Positions 8,522-15,848 of a stretch of DNA of 64,000 bases are shown here, piece by piece (the first letter of the stretch is position 1; each line of letters starts with the position of its first letter). The DNA is from CAVQGZ01 sp963714455 (GTDB taxonomy: Bacteria; Actinomycetota; Actinomycetes; Jiangellales; Jiangellaceae), in NCBI GenBank assembly GCA_963714455.1, contig CAVQON010000001.1:1-64000 (forward strand). The letters are read 5' to 3'. A program made the position numbers and the translations under genes. The notes beneath the pieces are model-generated. The model saw only the letters and a program-made list of their open reading frames with translations. It did no database searches and had not been told where the DNA came from.

Positions 8522-9474
8522 GCGGGGTGCAGGTACGCGACCTGGCGGTGGAGTACCGCGCCGACGGCTACAGCGTGCGGCCGTTCGAGGGCCTGTCGAT
8601 GAGTGCCGCGCCCGGTGAGCTGGCCGTGCTGCTCGGTCCGTCCGGGTCGGGCAAGACGACCTTGCTGTCGTGCTTGGGCGGCATCCTCACCCCCGCCGAC
8701 GGCACCATCACGGTGGACGGAGCCGAGGTGACGGCCATGACAGCCGCGCAGCTCGAGCGGTACCGCCGCGACTCGGTGGGCTTCGTGTTCCAGGCGTTCA
8801 ACCTCATCCCGTCGTTGAGCGCGCAGGAGAACGTCGCCGTGCCCCTGATGCTGGCCGGCACGTCGCGCTCGTCGGCCATGCGGCAGGCCGCCGAGGCGCT
8901 CGACCGGGTAGGGCTCGGCGACAGGCTGCCCAACCGCCCGGGGCAGCTCTCCGGTGGGCAGCAGCAGCGAGTCGCTGTCGCCCGCGGGCTGGCGCACGAC
9001 CCGGTGGTGCTGCTGGCCGACGAGCCGACGGCGAACCTCGACTACGTGCAGGCCGAGGGCGTGATCCGGCTGCTGCGCGAGCTGCGCGACGACGGGCGCG
9101 TCATCATCGTCTCGACCCACGACGCGCGGCTGGTGCCCATCAGCGACCAGGTGATCACCATGGGACCGGAGGTCACGTCGGCGGAAGGTCCGCCGCAGAC
9201 GGTGCACTACGCGCCGGGCGAGCTGATCTTCGCCCAGGGCGACCACGCCGACCTCGTGTACGTGATCGAGGCCGGGACGGTCGAGATCTTTCGACCCGAC
9301 CCCAGCGCCGGCACCGAGGACAGGCTCGCCGTCCTGCCCGCCGGCCAGTACTTCGGCGAGCTCGGTCCGCTGCTCGGGTTCCCCCGCTCGGCCAGCGCCC
9401 GCGCCGAAGGGGAGGTCACGCTGCGGGCCTACGGGCCGCGAGAGTTTCGCCAGTCGGTTCTCGACGACGCCTGA
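8518..9474 (+). CDS. ABC transporter ATPase fused to a C-terminal cyclic-nucleotide-binding domain
   Basis: Residues 1-220 form a LolD/MacB-type ATPase: Walker A GPSGSGKTT, Q-loop QAFN, signature LSGGQQQR, Walker B VVLLADEPT and the H-loop STHDAR. Residues from about 225 to 318 form a CRP-type cNMP-binding domain, with ELIFAQGDHADLVYVIEAG and a phosphate-binding-cassette-like GQYFGELGPLLGFPRSASARA in which G-E-L and the R-S-A-S-A-R end fit the consensus. The fusion suggests that transport by the FtsX-type partner is gated by a cyclic nucleotide. M. tuberculosis Rv2564 has the same fusion, next to Rv2563 and Rv2565 (from memory). The start is fixed by the 4-bp ATGA overlap with the permease. 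Confidence 0.9.
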   Translation: MSGVQVRDLAVEYRADGYSVRPFEGLSMSAAPGELAVLLGPSGSGKTTLLSCLGGILTPADGTITVDGAEVTAMTAAQLERYRRDSVGFVFQAFNLIPSLSAQENVAVPLMLAGTSRSSAMRQAAEALDRVGLGDRLPNRPGQLSGGQQQRVAVARGLAHDPVVLLADEPTANLDYVQAEGVIRLLRELRDDGRVIIVSTHDARLVPISDQVITMGPEVTSAEGPPQTVHYAPGELIFAQGDHADLVYVIEAGTVEIFRPDPSAGTEDRLAVLPAGQYFGELGPLLGFPRSASARAEGEVTLRAYGPREFRQSVLDDA

Positions 9475-9499
9475 GGGCGTCGGGGGTGGGCGCGGCGGC

Positions 9500-9661
9500 T
9501 CAGGCGACGAGGTGCGTGGCGCCGAGCATGGGCACGAGGCGTGCCTGCCCGCACCGAGCGCAGATCAGCTCGTCCTCGGCCGGGTCGTGGTGCAGCGCGA
9601 AGAAGTCGCCGTCGTCGCCGCAGACGACGCACCCCAGCACGCGCAGCTCGTCGTGGTCCAT
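9500..9661 (-). CDS. Small zinc-ribbon protein
   Basis: This 53-residue protein starts at ATG 9661. It has two CxxC knuckles, CVVCGDDGDFF and ICARCGQARLV, about 24 residues apart, which is the spacing of a rubredoxin-like zinc ribbon. The rest is acidic with no other motif. It is convergent with the ABC operon and divergent from ku, with 98 bp between the two starts. Longer upstream starts in the same frame would add an Arg-rich segment that looks non-coding. Function is unknown; a metal-binding role is inferred only from the cysteines. Confidence 0.6.
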   Translation of the reverse strand: MDHDELRVLGCVVCGDDGDFFALHHDPAEDELICARCGQARLVPMLGATHLVA

Positions 9662-9759
9662 GCGCTGACGGTGCCACGAACGTCCGACAGATCCACGACG
9701 GGCACGCCGCGTCCGGCCAAGTCGTGGCACTGCGCGCGTGCGGGCGGCATGATCGAGCC

Positions 9760-10548
9760 ATGCAGACGGTGTGGAAGGGCACGATCTCGTTCGGGCTGGT
9801 CTCCATCCCGGTCAAGCTCGTGAGCGCCACCCAGGAGAAGGACATCTCTTTTCGCCAGGTACGAGTCAGCGACGGGTCGCGGGTGCGATACCGCCGCGTC
9901 GCGGAGTCCGACGGCGAAGAGGTCGCCTACGCCGACATCGCCAAGGGCTACGAGCTGCCCGACGGCGGGATGGTCGTGCTCACCGACGACGACATGGCCT
10001 CGCTGCCCGTCGCGAGCAGCAAGGCCGTCGACGTGCTGCAGTTCGTCGACGCGGGCGAGATCGACCCGGCGGCCTACTCCCGCGCCTACTACGCCATGCC
10101 CACCGGCGACGCGAAGCCGTACGTGCTGCTGCGCGACGCCCTGGCATCCAGCGGGCGGGTGGCCGTGGTGAAGATGGCGATGCGCAGCCGCGAGCGGCTC
10201 GCCATCCTGCGCCCGGCCGGGGACGCCCTGGTGGTGCAGACGATGCTGTGGCCCGACGAGGTACGCAGCCCCGAGCTTCCCGCAGAGGTCGCCGACGTGG
10301 AGCCCCGACAGCAGGAGATGGCCATGGCGGCCTCGTTCATCGACGCGATGAGCGGGGACTGGGCCCCGCAGGACTACACCGACGAGTACCGCGAGGCGAT
10401 CGAAGAGCTCGTGGCGTCCAAGGTGGAGGGACGCGAGATCGTGATGCCACCGGCGGCCGACGGGGACGAGGCCGAGGTGGTCGACCTGATGGACGCCCTG
10501 CGCCAGAGCGTCGACGCGGCGAACAAGCGCCGCGAGAAGAGCGCCTGA
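9760..10548 (+). CDS. ku: Ku protein, non-homologous end joining
   Basis: The 262-residue protein starts at ATG 9760 with MQTVWKGTISFGLVSIPVKL, the typical start of bacterial Ku. The SFxxVSIPV strand, a central VLxDDDM-type region and EREIVMPP near the C-terminus fit the family. Bacterial Ku is a homodimeric ring that binds double-strand ends and recruits LigD. Length is normal (about 250-300) and there is no long Lys-rich C-terminal tail. A CATGAT hexamer ends 6 nt before the ATG, so transcription may be leaderless. No ligD gene is in the window, so the ligase partner must be elsewhere. It is convergent with the NUDIX gene, stops 4 bp apart. Confidence 0.93.
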   Translation: MQTVWKGTISFGLVSIPVKLVSATQEKDISFRQVRVSDGSRVRYRRVAESDGEEVAYADIAKGYELPDGGMVVLTDDDMASLPVASSKAVDVLQFVDAGEIDPAAYSRAYYAMPTGDAKPYVLLRDALASSGRVAVVKMAMRSRERLAILRPAGDALVVQTMLWPDEVRSPELPAEVADVEPRQQEMAMAASFIDAMSGDWAPQDYTDEYREAIEELVASKVEGREIVMPPAADGDEAEVVDLMDALRQSVDAANKRREKSA

Positions 10549-10552
10549 GGGC

Positions 10553-11482
10553 TCAGAAGACCCGGGTGAGCGTGCGCGGGCCGAGGGTGCGGGCGCCCAG
10601 GGCTTCGACCCGCTGCCGCAGCTCCCGGTCGGCGGTCACCACCGTGACGTGCCTGCCTGCCGTGCTCGCGTGCCGCGCTGCCTCGACCACCGCGTCGTCA
10701 CCGGAGCCGGCCGCTCGCTCGACCTGGACGTTGGGCGGGTCGCCCGCGGCGCGCGCCTCGCCCTCCAGCACGACGGTCCAGTGCGGCCACGCTCGCGTCC
10801 TGCCTGCCACCTCGGGCAGAATCCCCGCGTCGGCCTCCTGGGAAGGTGTCGCGCGTTCGTTGAGGTCGAGGCCCCGAGGGACGACGTCGAGGCCTCGTGC
10901 GGCGAGGTCCGAGACGGCGTCGAGCAGGCGCTGGGCGGCAGCGACCCGGTCGTTCCACCAGCCGTCCGGGGTCGAGCCGACCACGTTGGCCGCGTCGACC
11001 ACGACTACCTCGCGTCGGTGCAGCAGTGGCTGCACGGACGGCCAGGCCGCGGCGAAGCCGGAGTGCAGCGGCAGCCGGGTCACCTCGCTGACGCGCACCC
11101 AGCGCAGCTCTTCGCTCTCGGCGTCAAGCCGCTGCGGGGTGATCGGCCCCACGGCGTCGGCCACCACCGTCGTGTAGGCCCACGTGCCGTGGTCGACCGC
11201 CCACGCGTGCCGCGGCCGGATCGACTCCTCGCCCACCGCGGCCTCCTCGGCGGCCTCGCGCAGCGCTCCCTGAAGTGGGGTCTCGCCGACGTCGAGCGCG
11301 CCGCCGGGCACGGCCCAGGTGCCGCCCTCGTGGCTCCAGGCTGCGCGATGCTGCAGCAGCAGCTCGTCGCCGCGTTGCACCATGAGGCCGGCCGCCCCGA
11401 ACCGGCCCCAGTGCCGCCGTCCGCACGCGCACTGCAGAAACCCGTCCCCGGATCGGCGCGAGCGTCCCAGCACGCGGCTCAC
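10553..11482 (-). CDS. NUDIX hydrolase fused to a NYN/PIN-like domain
   Basis: With GTG 11482 as start this gives 309 residues. Conserved-looking sequence begins at GRSRRSGDGFLQCACGRRHWG, a CxCGxxHWG motif typical of actinobacterial NUDIX proteins. The NUDIX box GALDVGETPLQGALREAAEEAAV lies at about 60-85, with its usual second Gly replaced by Ala. The C-terminal 140 residues begin VVVVDAANVVGSTPDGWWNDR and include SGDDAVVEAA and VVTADRELRQRV. The spaced acidic residues are typical of NYN/PIN nuclease folds (YacP-like). An upstream ATG at 11575 is possible, but codons between the two have weak third-position GC. It lies downstream of surf1. Coupling of nucleotide clean-up and RNA cleavage is inference. 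Confidence 0.75.
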   Translation of the reverse strand: MSRVLGRSRRSGDGFLQCACGRRHWGRFGAAGLMVQRGDELLLQHRAAWSHEGGTWAVPGGALDVGETPLQGALREAAEEAAVGEESIRPRHAWAVDHGTWAYTTVVADAVGPITPQRLDAESEELRWVRVSEVTRLPLHSGFAAAWPSVQPLLHRREVVVVDAANVVGSTPDGWWNDRVAAAQRLLDAVSDLAARGLDVVPRGLDLNERATPSQEADAGILPEVAGRTRAWPHWTVVLEGEARAAGDPPNVQVERAAGSGDDAVVEAARHASTAGRHVTVVTADRELRQRVEALGARTLGPRTLTRVF

Positions 11483-11600
11483 CGTGCCACGAGTTGACGT
11501 CGCCGTCTCGGTGACGCCAGGCGCAGCACCAGCGACATCGGCCACGACGTCATGCTGGACACGGGCAGGAGCCATGCGCTCGACACGGTGCTGAGCGACC

Positions 11601-12431
11601 TCAGCGAGGTGCTGGGCGACGATCGTCGGTAGTCCCCAGCGGAACATCGGGCGCAACCGGCGCGGCGTGCGCCTTCTCGTCGCGGTAGCCGGACCGGACG
11701 AACGCCACCCAGAACGCGACCGCTGCGGCGGCGAACAGCCACCACTGCCACGCGTACGACAGGTGACGCCAGGCCGAGACCCCGACCGGGCTCGCGGCCG
11801 CCTCGGCCACCGGCACCCGCTGCGGCGCCACGGCGGAACTCGGCTGCTCGTCGGTGAGCACGAGAAGCATCTGGCGCACCGTCGCCGGTGGGTAGGGGTA
11901 GGTGCGGAACAGGGCCACGGACGTCAGAGCAGCAACCTCGTCCGGCCCGAGCGCACCCACCTGCACAGGGGCGGCGTCGGCGTCGCTCTCCAGGGCCTGA
12001 ACCGACCCCGTGACGTCCACACCACCGGGCGGCGGCTCGACGGCCGGGTCGGAACGGTCAGCCACCCAGCCACGCAGCACCGGGGTGACGGTCCGGTCGT
12101 CGCTGACCATCGGAGTGACGACGTACCAGCCCGTGCGGCCGTCCAGCTCACGTCCGGGCAGCAGCAGGGTTGCGCGCGGGTCGTAGCGCCCCGACACGGT
12201 GACCGGTCGGCTGACGGAGTCGACCGTCAGTCCTTGGCCTGCCGGTGCCACGTCGTCGATCGGTGCCGTGGGGGCGTCCTCGGCCAGGTTCGCCGCCGCG
12301 ACCCGGTCGCGCTCCTCCTGCTCGGCGTAGGCGCGCATCTGCCACGACCCGAGAAGCAAGGTGCCCGCGATCGCCGCGATGGTGGCCACGTGCAGAGCCA
12401 GCCAGCGCGGTGTCAGCAGAAACCGGAGCAC
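11601..12431 (-). CDS. SURF1-family cytochrome c oxidase assembly protein
   Basis: The 276-residue protein starts at GTG 12431 (VLRFLLTPRWLALHVATI). It has one membrane helix at about 12-32, a periplasmic-side domain of about 190 residues with GRYDPRATLLLPGRELDGRTGWYVVTPMV, and a second helix near the C-terminus (WWLFAAAAVAFWVAFV). This two-helix layout and the GR(Y)-x-GW-VVTPL strands are the SURF1 signature. SURF1 helps insert haem a into cytochrome c oxidase subunit I. The gene is divergent from the aldehyde dehydrogenase gene; the NUDIX gene follows on the same strand. The gene symbol is withheld because actinobacterial members are not uniformly named. Confidence 0.85.
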   Translation of the reverse strand: MLRFLLTPRWLALHVATIAAIAGTLLLGSWQMRAYAEQEERDRVAAANLAEDAPTAPIDDVAPAGQGLTVDSVSRPVTVSGRYDPRATLLLPGRELDGRTGWYVVTPMVSDDRTVTPVLRGWVADRSDPAVEPPPGGVDVTGSVQALESDADAAPVQVGALGPDEVAALTSVALFRTYPYPPATVRQMLLVLTDEQPSSAVAPQRVPVAEAAASPVGVSAWRHLSYAWQWWLFAAAAVAFWVAFVRSGYRDEKAHAAPVAPDVPLGTTDDRRPAPR

Positions 12432-12508
12432 GCCACCAGGGTAGGACCCTGGCGTCAGCGCGACTCGTCGGCCAGACTGCCAACAGATCACCGAACAGAG
12501 GAGATGAC

Positions 12509-14026
12509 GTGACCGAGACGTCGGCCAACCCACCCGCCAGCACACCCGAGGGGCACCCCACGTCGGGCACCTTCGACTCGCTGAACCCGGCGACAGGCCA
12601 GGTGATCGGCACCTTCCCGGTTCACGGGCGCGACGACATGGCCGCGGCTCTGGACGCTGCACGGATCGCCCAGCAGTGGTGGTGGGACCTCGGCTGGGAC
12701 GAGCGCAAGCGTCGGTTGCTCGACTGGCGCTCCTACATCCGCAGCCACATGGACGAGCTTGCCGACCTCGTGCACCGGGAGACCGGCAAACCGATGTGGG
12801 ACGCGGAGTCGGTCGACGTCATCGCAACCGTCATGCACCTCGACTGGGCCGCCAAGCACGCCGAGAAGACGTTGGCTCCCCAGCGTGTGTCACCGGGCAT
12901 CCTCGCCCACCTGCGGGCCGAGATCTCCTACGAGCCGCATGGTGTGGTCGGTGTCATCGGCCCGTGGAACTACCCCCTGTTCACCCCGATGGGGTCGATC
13001 AGCTATGCGCTTGCCGCCGGTAACGCCGTCATCTTCAAGCCCAGCGAGTACACCCCGGCCACCGGGGTGTGGCTCGCCGAGTCGTTCCGCCACGTCGTAC
13101 CCGAGCAGCCGGTGCTGCAGACGCTCACCGGGTGGGGGCCGACCGGTCAGGCGCTCGTCGAGTCCGGTGTCGACAAGGTGTCGTTCACCGGCTCGGCGAA
13201 GATCGCCAAGACCATCGGGGTCATGTGCGGCGAGCGGCTGCTGCCCTACAGCCCCGAGGCCGGCGGCAAGGACGCCGTCGTCGTCGACCACGACGCCGAC
13301 CTCACCCGTGCCGTGCGCGGAGCACTGTGGGGCGCCGTCATGAACAGCGGCCAGAGCTGTGCGGGAGTGGAGCGGGTGTTCGTCCACCAGGACGTCTACG
13401 AGGAGTTCATGGACCGCCTCGTGATCTCGGCGCGTGAGCTGCGTTCGGGTGCCGATCCGGCCGCCCACTACGGGCCCATCACCCGTCCTGCCCAGTACGA
13501 CCTGGTCAGGAGCCACTTCGACGCGGCGGTCGCAGCGGGAGCCGACGTGCGTGTGGGCGGCGAGACGTCGTTCCGGCGGCCCTTCATCGACCCGGTGGTG
13601 CTGACGAATGCCCCGGACGACTCGGTGATCATGAAGGACGAGACGTTCGGCCCGCTCATGGTCGTGGAGAAGGTGCGCGACGCCGACCAGGCGATCGCCA
13701 GCTCCAACGCTCATGACTACGGCTTGGGCGCGGCGGTCTACTCGCGCAAGAACGGCCCGACGATCGCCCGCCGTCTACGAACCGGCATGGTGTCGATCAA
13801 CTCGGTTCTGGTGCAGGGCGCGGTTCCAAGCCTGCCGTGGGGCGGCCTGGGTCACTCCGGCTACGGACGCATCCACGGCAAGGAGGGGTTGCGCTCGTTC
13901 GGGCGCTCGAAGTCGGTCGTCCAACCACTGTTCGGCCTGCCCGCCTTCGCCGACATCTACTCCTTCGAGGTGAACGAGACGACCAAGCAGACGTTCCGCT
14001 GGGTCACGAAGATGCTCTTCACCTGA
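12509..14026 (+). CDS. NAD(P)-dependent aldehyde dehydrogenase family protein
   Basis: This predicts 505 residues from GTG 12509, preceded by a strong GAGGAG site. It carries the ALDH core: the NAD-binding PWNYPL and FTGSAKIAK segments, the general base Glu250 in PEAGGKDA and nucleophile Cys284 in NSGQSCAG. The Glu-Cys spacing of 34 is exactly that of the superfamily. The C-terminal EVNETTKQTFRW tail is longer than in betaine-aldehyde enzymes and resembles membrane-associated or succinate-semialdehyde-like clades. It oxidises an aldehyde to the acid; the substrate cannot be told. It is a single gene, divergent from surf1 and followed by a strong hairpin at 14073-14116. Confidence 0.88.
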   Translation: MTETSANPPASTPEGHPTSGTFDSLNPATGQVIGTFPVHGRDDMAAALDAARIAQQWWWDLGWDERKRRLLDWRSYIRSHMDELADLVHRETGKPMWDAESVDVIATVMHLDWAAKHAEKTLAPQRVSPGILAHLRAEISYEPHGVVGVIGPWNYPLFTPMGSISYALAAGNAVIFKPSEYTPATGVWLAESFRHVVPEQPVLQTLTGWGPTGQALVESGVDKVSFTGSAKIAKTIGVMCGERLLPYSPEAGGKDAVVVDHDADLTRAVRGALWGAVMNSGQSCAGVERVFVHQDVYEEFMDRLVISARELRSGADPAAHYGPITRPAQYDLVRSHFDAAVAAGADVRVGGETSFRRPFIDPVVLTNAPDDSVIMKDETFGPLMVVEKVRDADQAIASSNAHDYGLGAAVYSRKNGPTIARRLRTGMVSINSVLVQGAVPSLPWGGLGHSGYGRIHGKEGLRSFGRSKSVVQPLFGLPAFADIYSFEVNETTKQTFRWVTKMLFT

Positions 14027-14051
14027 GGGCGCCTCGCCCGACCTCGAGCCG

Positions 14052-14075
14052 AACGATCACGTGAACGTGATCGTT
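14052..14075. repeat. Perfect 11-bp inverted repeat downstream of the aldehyde dehydrogenase gene
   Basis: AACGATCACGT and its exact reverse complement ACGTGATCGTT are separated by only GA. Its last bases overlap the base of the larger terminator-like hairpin that follows. It could be a protein-binding palindrome or a competing stem in the RNA. Confidence 0.6.
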
Positions 14076-14116
14076 TGGGGGTTTCCAAGGCAGATCGGCC
14101 TTGGAAACCCCCAAAC
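14073..14116 (+). terminator. Strong stem-loop terminator
   Basis: A perfect 19-bp stem (14073-14091 with 14098-14116) closes a 6-nt AGATCG loop, 47 bp after the aldehyde dehydrogenase stop. It has no U-tract, as is common for actinobacterial terminators. It separates the dehydrogenase from the carboxylase operon. Confidence 0.75.
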
Positions 14117-14157
14117 TCCCTGCGAGAGCACGTGGCCCGAGCGCCGCGGGGGTCCTG

Positions 14158-14212
14158 GACGCCGCGTGGCGCCACTGACGCCGCGTGGCGCCACTGACGC
14201 CGGGTGGCGCCT
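14158..14212. repeat. Tandem repeat, about 2.9 copies of a 19-bp unit
   Basis: The unit GACGCCGCGTGGCGCCACT occurs at 14158-14176 and again, identical, at 14177-14195. A third copy at 14196-14212 has one G/C change and is two bases short. Each unit contains the palindrome GGCGCC. The array lies 20-90 bp upstream of the carboxylase operon's start codon, where -35 and activator sites would be. Confidence 0.8.
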
Positions 14213-14229
14213 GGACGCTCGACCTGACT

Positions 14230-14243
14230 TGACGCTAGTGTCA
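14230..14243. promoter_or_regulatory. Operator-like palindrome overlapping a leaderless promoter
   Basis: TGACGCTAGTGTCA is a palindrome with one mismatched pair (TGAC-N-CTAG-N-GTCA) and is flanked by ACC/GGT-type extensions of the dyad. Inside it, TAGTGT (14236-14241) reads as a -10 box, and the GTG start of the carboxylase gene follows 7 nt later at 14249. A repressor on this dyad would block RNA polymerase. The TetR-family gene in the same operon (19689-20324) is the natural candidate ligand-responsive repressor; this is inference. Confidence 0.6.
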
Positions 14244-14248
14244 GGTTC

Positions 14249-15841
14249 GTGCCCAGGCTGACGACCCGAGTCAACCCCTCCAGCGACGAGTTCCGCACAG
14301 CCCGCGAGGCGAACCTGACCCTTCTCGCCGACGTGCAGGCCGTCATGGACGACGTCCGCGCCGGGGGCAGCGAGCGCGCCGTCGCCCGTCACCGCGAGCG
14401 CGGCAAGCTGATGGTGCGCGAGCGCATCGACCTGCTGCTCGACCGCGGCTCGCCGTTCCTGGAGATCGCGCCACTGGCCGGCTGGGGTAGTGACGATCCC
14501 GTGGGTGGTGGGGTCGTCGCCGGCATCGGCCAGGTCGCCGGAACCTGGTGCGTCGTCTCGGGCAACGACCCGACGGTCAAGGGCGGTGCGCAGTCGCCGA
14601 CGAGTGTGCGCAAGGTGCTGCGGGCCATGGAGGTGGCGCGCGAGAACCGCCTGCCGCTGGTCAACCTCACCGAGACCGCCGGGGCCGACCTCCCGAAGCA
14701 GGCCGACGTCTTCACGCCCGGGGGAGCGGTCTTCCGGGAGTTGACGCAGATGTCAGCCGCCGGCATCCCCACCGTCACCATGGTGTTCGGCAGCAGCACC
14801 GCCGGGGGCGCGTACATGCCCGGGCTCTCCGACCACACGGTGCTCCAGCGCGGCAGCGCCAAGGTTTTTCTCGGCGGCCCGCCGCTGGTCAAGATGGCCA
14901 TCAACGAGGACGCCGACGAAGAAGAGCTCGGTGGAGCCGAGATGCACGCCCGCCGCTCCGGGCTCGCCGACCACCTCGCCGTCGACGAGCGCGACGCCCT
15001 GCGCCTCGGCCGCCAGATCGTCCGCCGCCTGCACTACCCCCAGCTCACCCCGCTCCGCCTGCACGCAGCACCGCCCGCCTACGACCCGGACGAGCTGCTC
15101 GGGGTCGCCCCGGCCGACCTGTCGGTGCCCTACGACGTGCGCGAGGTGATCGCCCGCATCGTCGACGGCAGCGAGCTGGACGAGGTCAAGCCGCTCTACG
15201 GCGACCGGCTCGTGACCGGATGGGCGAGCATCGCCGGCCAACCGGTGGGCATCCTGGCCAACAACGGCATCCTGTTCAGCGAGGAGTCGCAGAAGGGTGC
15301 CCAGTTCATCCAGCTCGCCAACCGCGCGAACACCCCGCTGCTCTTTCTGCAGAACATCACCGGCTTCATGGTCGGCACCCGCTACGAGCAGGGCGGCATC
15401 ATCAAGCACGGCTCGATGCTGGTGAACGCGGTCGCCAACTCCACCGTCCCGCACCTCACCACCATGCTCGGCGCGTCCTACGGCGCGGGCAACTACGGCA
15501 TGTCCGGCCGGGCCTACCGGCCCCGGCTGCTGTTCACCTGGCCCCAGCACCGCCTCGCGGTCATGGGCGGCAAGCAGCTCGCGGGCGTCGTGTCGATGGT
15601 CTCGCGCAACAAGGCCGAGGCAGCGGGGCAGCCCTACGACGACGACAACGACGCGGCGCTGCGGGCAGCGATCGAGGGACAGATCGACAGCCAGTCCACC
15701 TCGCTGTTCGCCACCGGTCGCCTGTGGGACGACGGCATCATCGACCCCCGCGACACGCGCACCGTTCTGGCGCAGTCGCTGGCGGCCGTGACGACGACAC
15801 CGATCGCGGGGGCCGACTCCTTCGGCCTCTTCCGGATGTGA
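14249..15841 (+). CDS. Acyl-CoA carboxylase carboxyltransferase (beta) subunit, methylcrotonyl/geranyl-CoA type
   Basis: The 530-residue protein begins MPRLTTRVNPSSDEFRTARE, the usual start of methylcrotonyl-CoA-carboxylase-type beta subunits. It carries the two crotonase-fold halves, with GSSTAGGAYMPGLSD and later GASYGAGNYGMSGRAY as the oxyanion/carboxybiotin loops. It transfers carboxyl from biotin to a 3-methyl-branched enoyl-CoA. The alpha subunit gene follows 7 bp downstream. Methylcrotonyl-CoA (leucine catabolism) and geranyl-CoA (acyclic terpene catabolism) are both possible; the neighbouring AtuA-like protein does not settle it, because that family also occurs in leucine loci. Transcription is probably leaderless from the box at 14236. 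Confidence 0.87.
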   Translation: MPRLTTRVNPSSDEFRTAREANLTLLADVQAVMDDVRAGGSERAVARHRERGKLMVRERIDLLLDRGSPFLEIAPLAGWGSDDPVGGGVVAGIGQVAGTWCVVSGNDPTVKGGAQSPTSVRKVLRAMEVARENRLPLVNLTETAGADLPKQADVFTPGGAVFRELTQMSAAGIPTVTMVFGSSTAGGAYMPGLSDHTVLQRGSAKVFLGGPPLVKMAINEDADEEELGGAEMHARRSGLADHLAVDERDALRLGRQIVRRLHYPQLTPLRLHAAPPAYDPDELLGVAPADLSVPYDVREVIARIVDGSELDEVKPLYGDRLVTGWASIAGQPVGILANNGILFSEESQKGAQFIQLANRANTPLLFLQNITGFMVGTRYEQGGIIKHGSMLVNAVANSTVPHLTTMLGASYGAGNYGMSGRAYRPRLLFTWPQHRLAVMGGKQLAGVVSMVSRNKAEAAGQPYDDDNDAALRAAIEGQIDSQSTSLFATGRLWDDGIIDPRDTRTVLAQSLAAVTTTPIAGADSFGLFRM

Positions 15842-15848
15842 GGCAGCC

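Noticed and set aside
9760..10548. Complete Ku-LigD end-joining locus
   Set aside because: Only Ku is present; none of the neighbours reads as an ATP-dependent ligase, primase or LigD nuclease domain.
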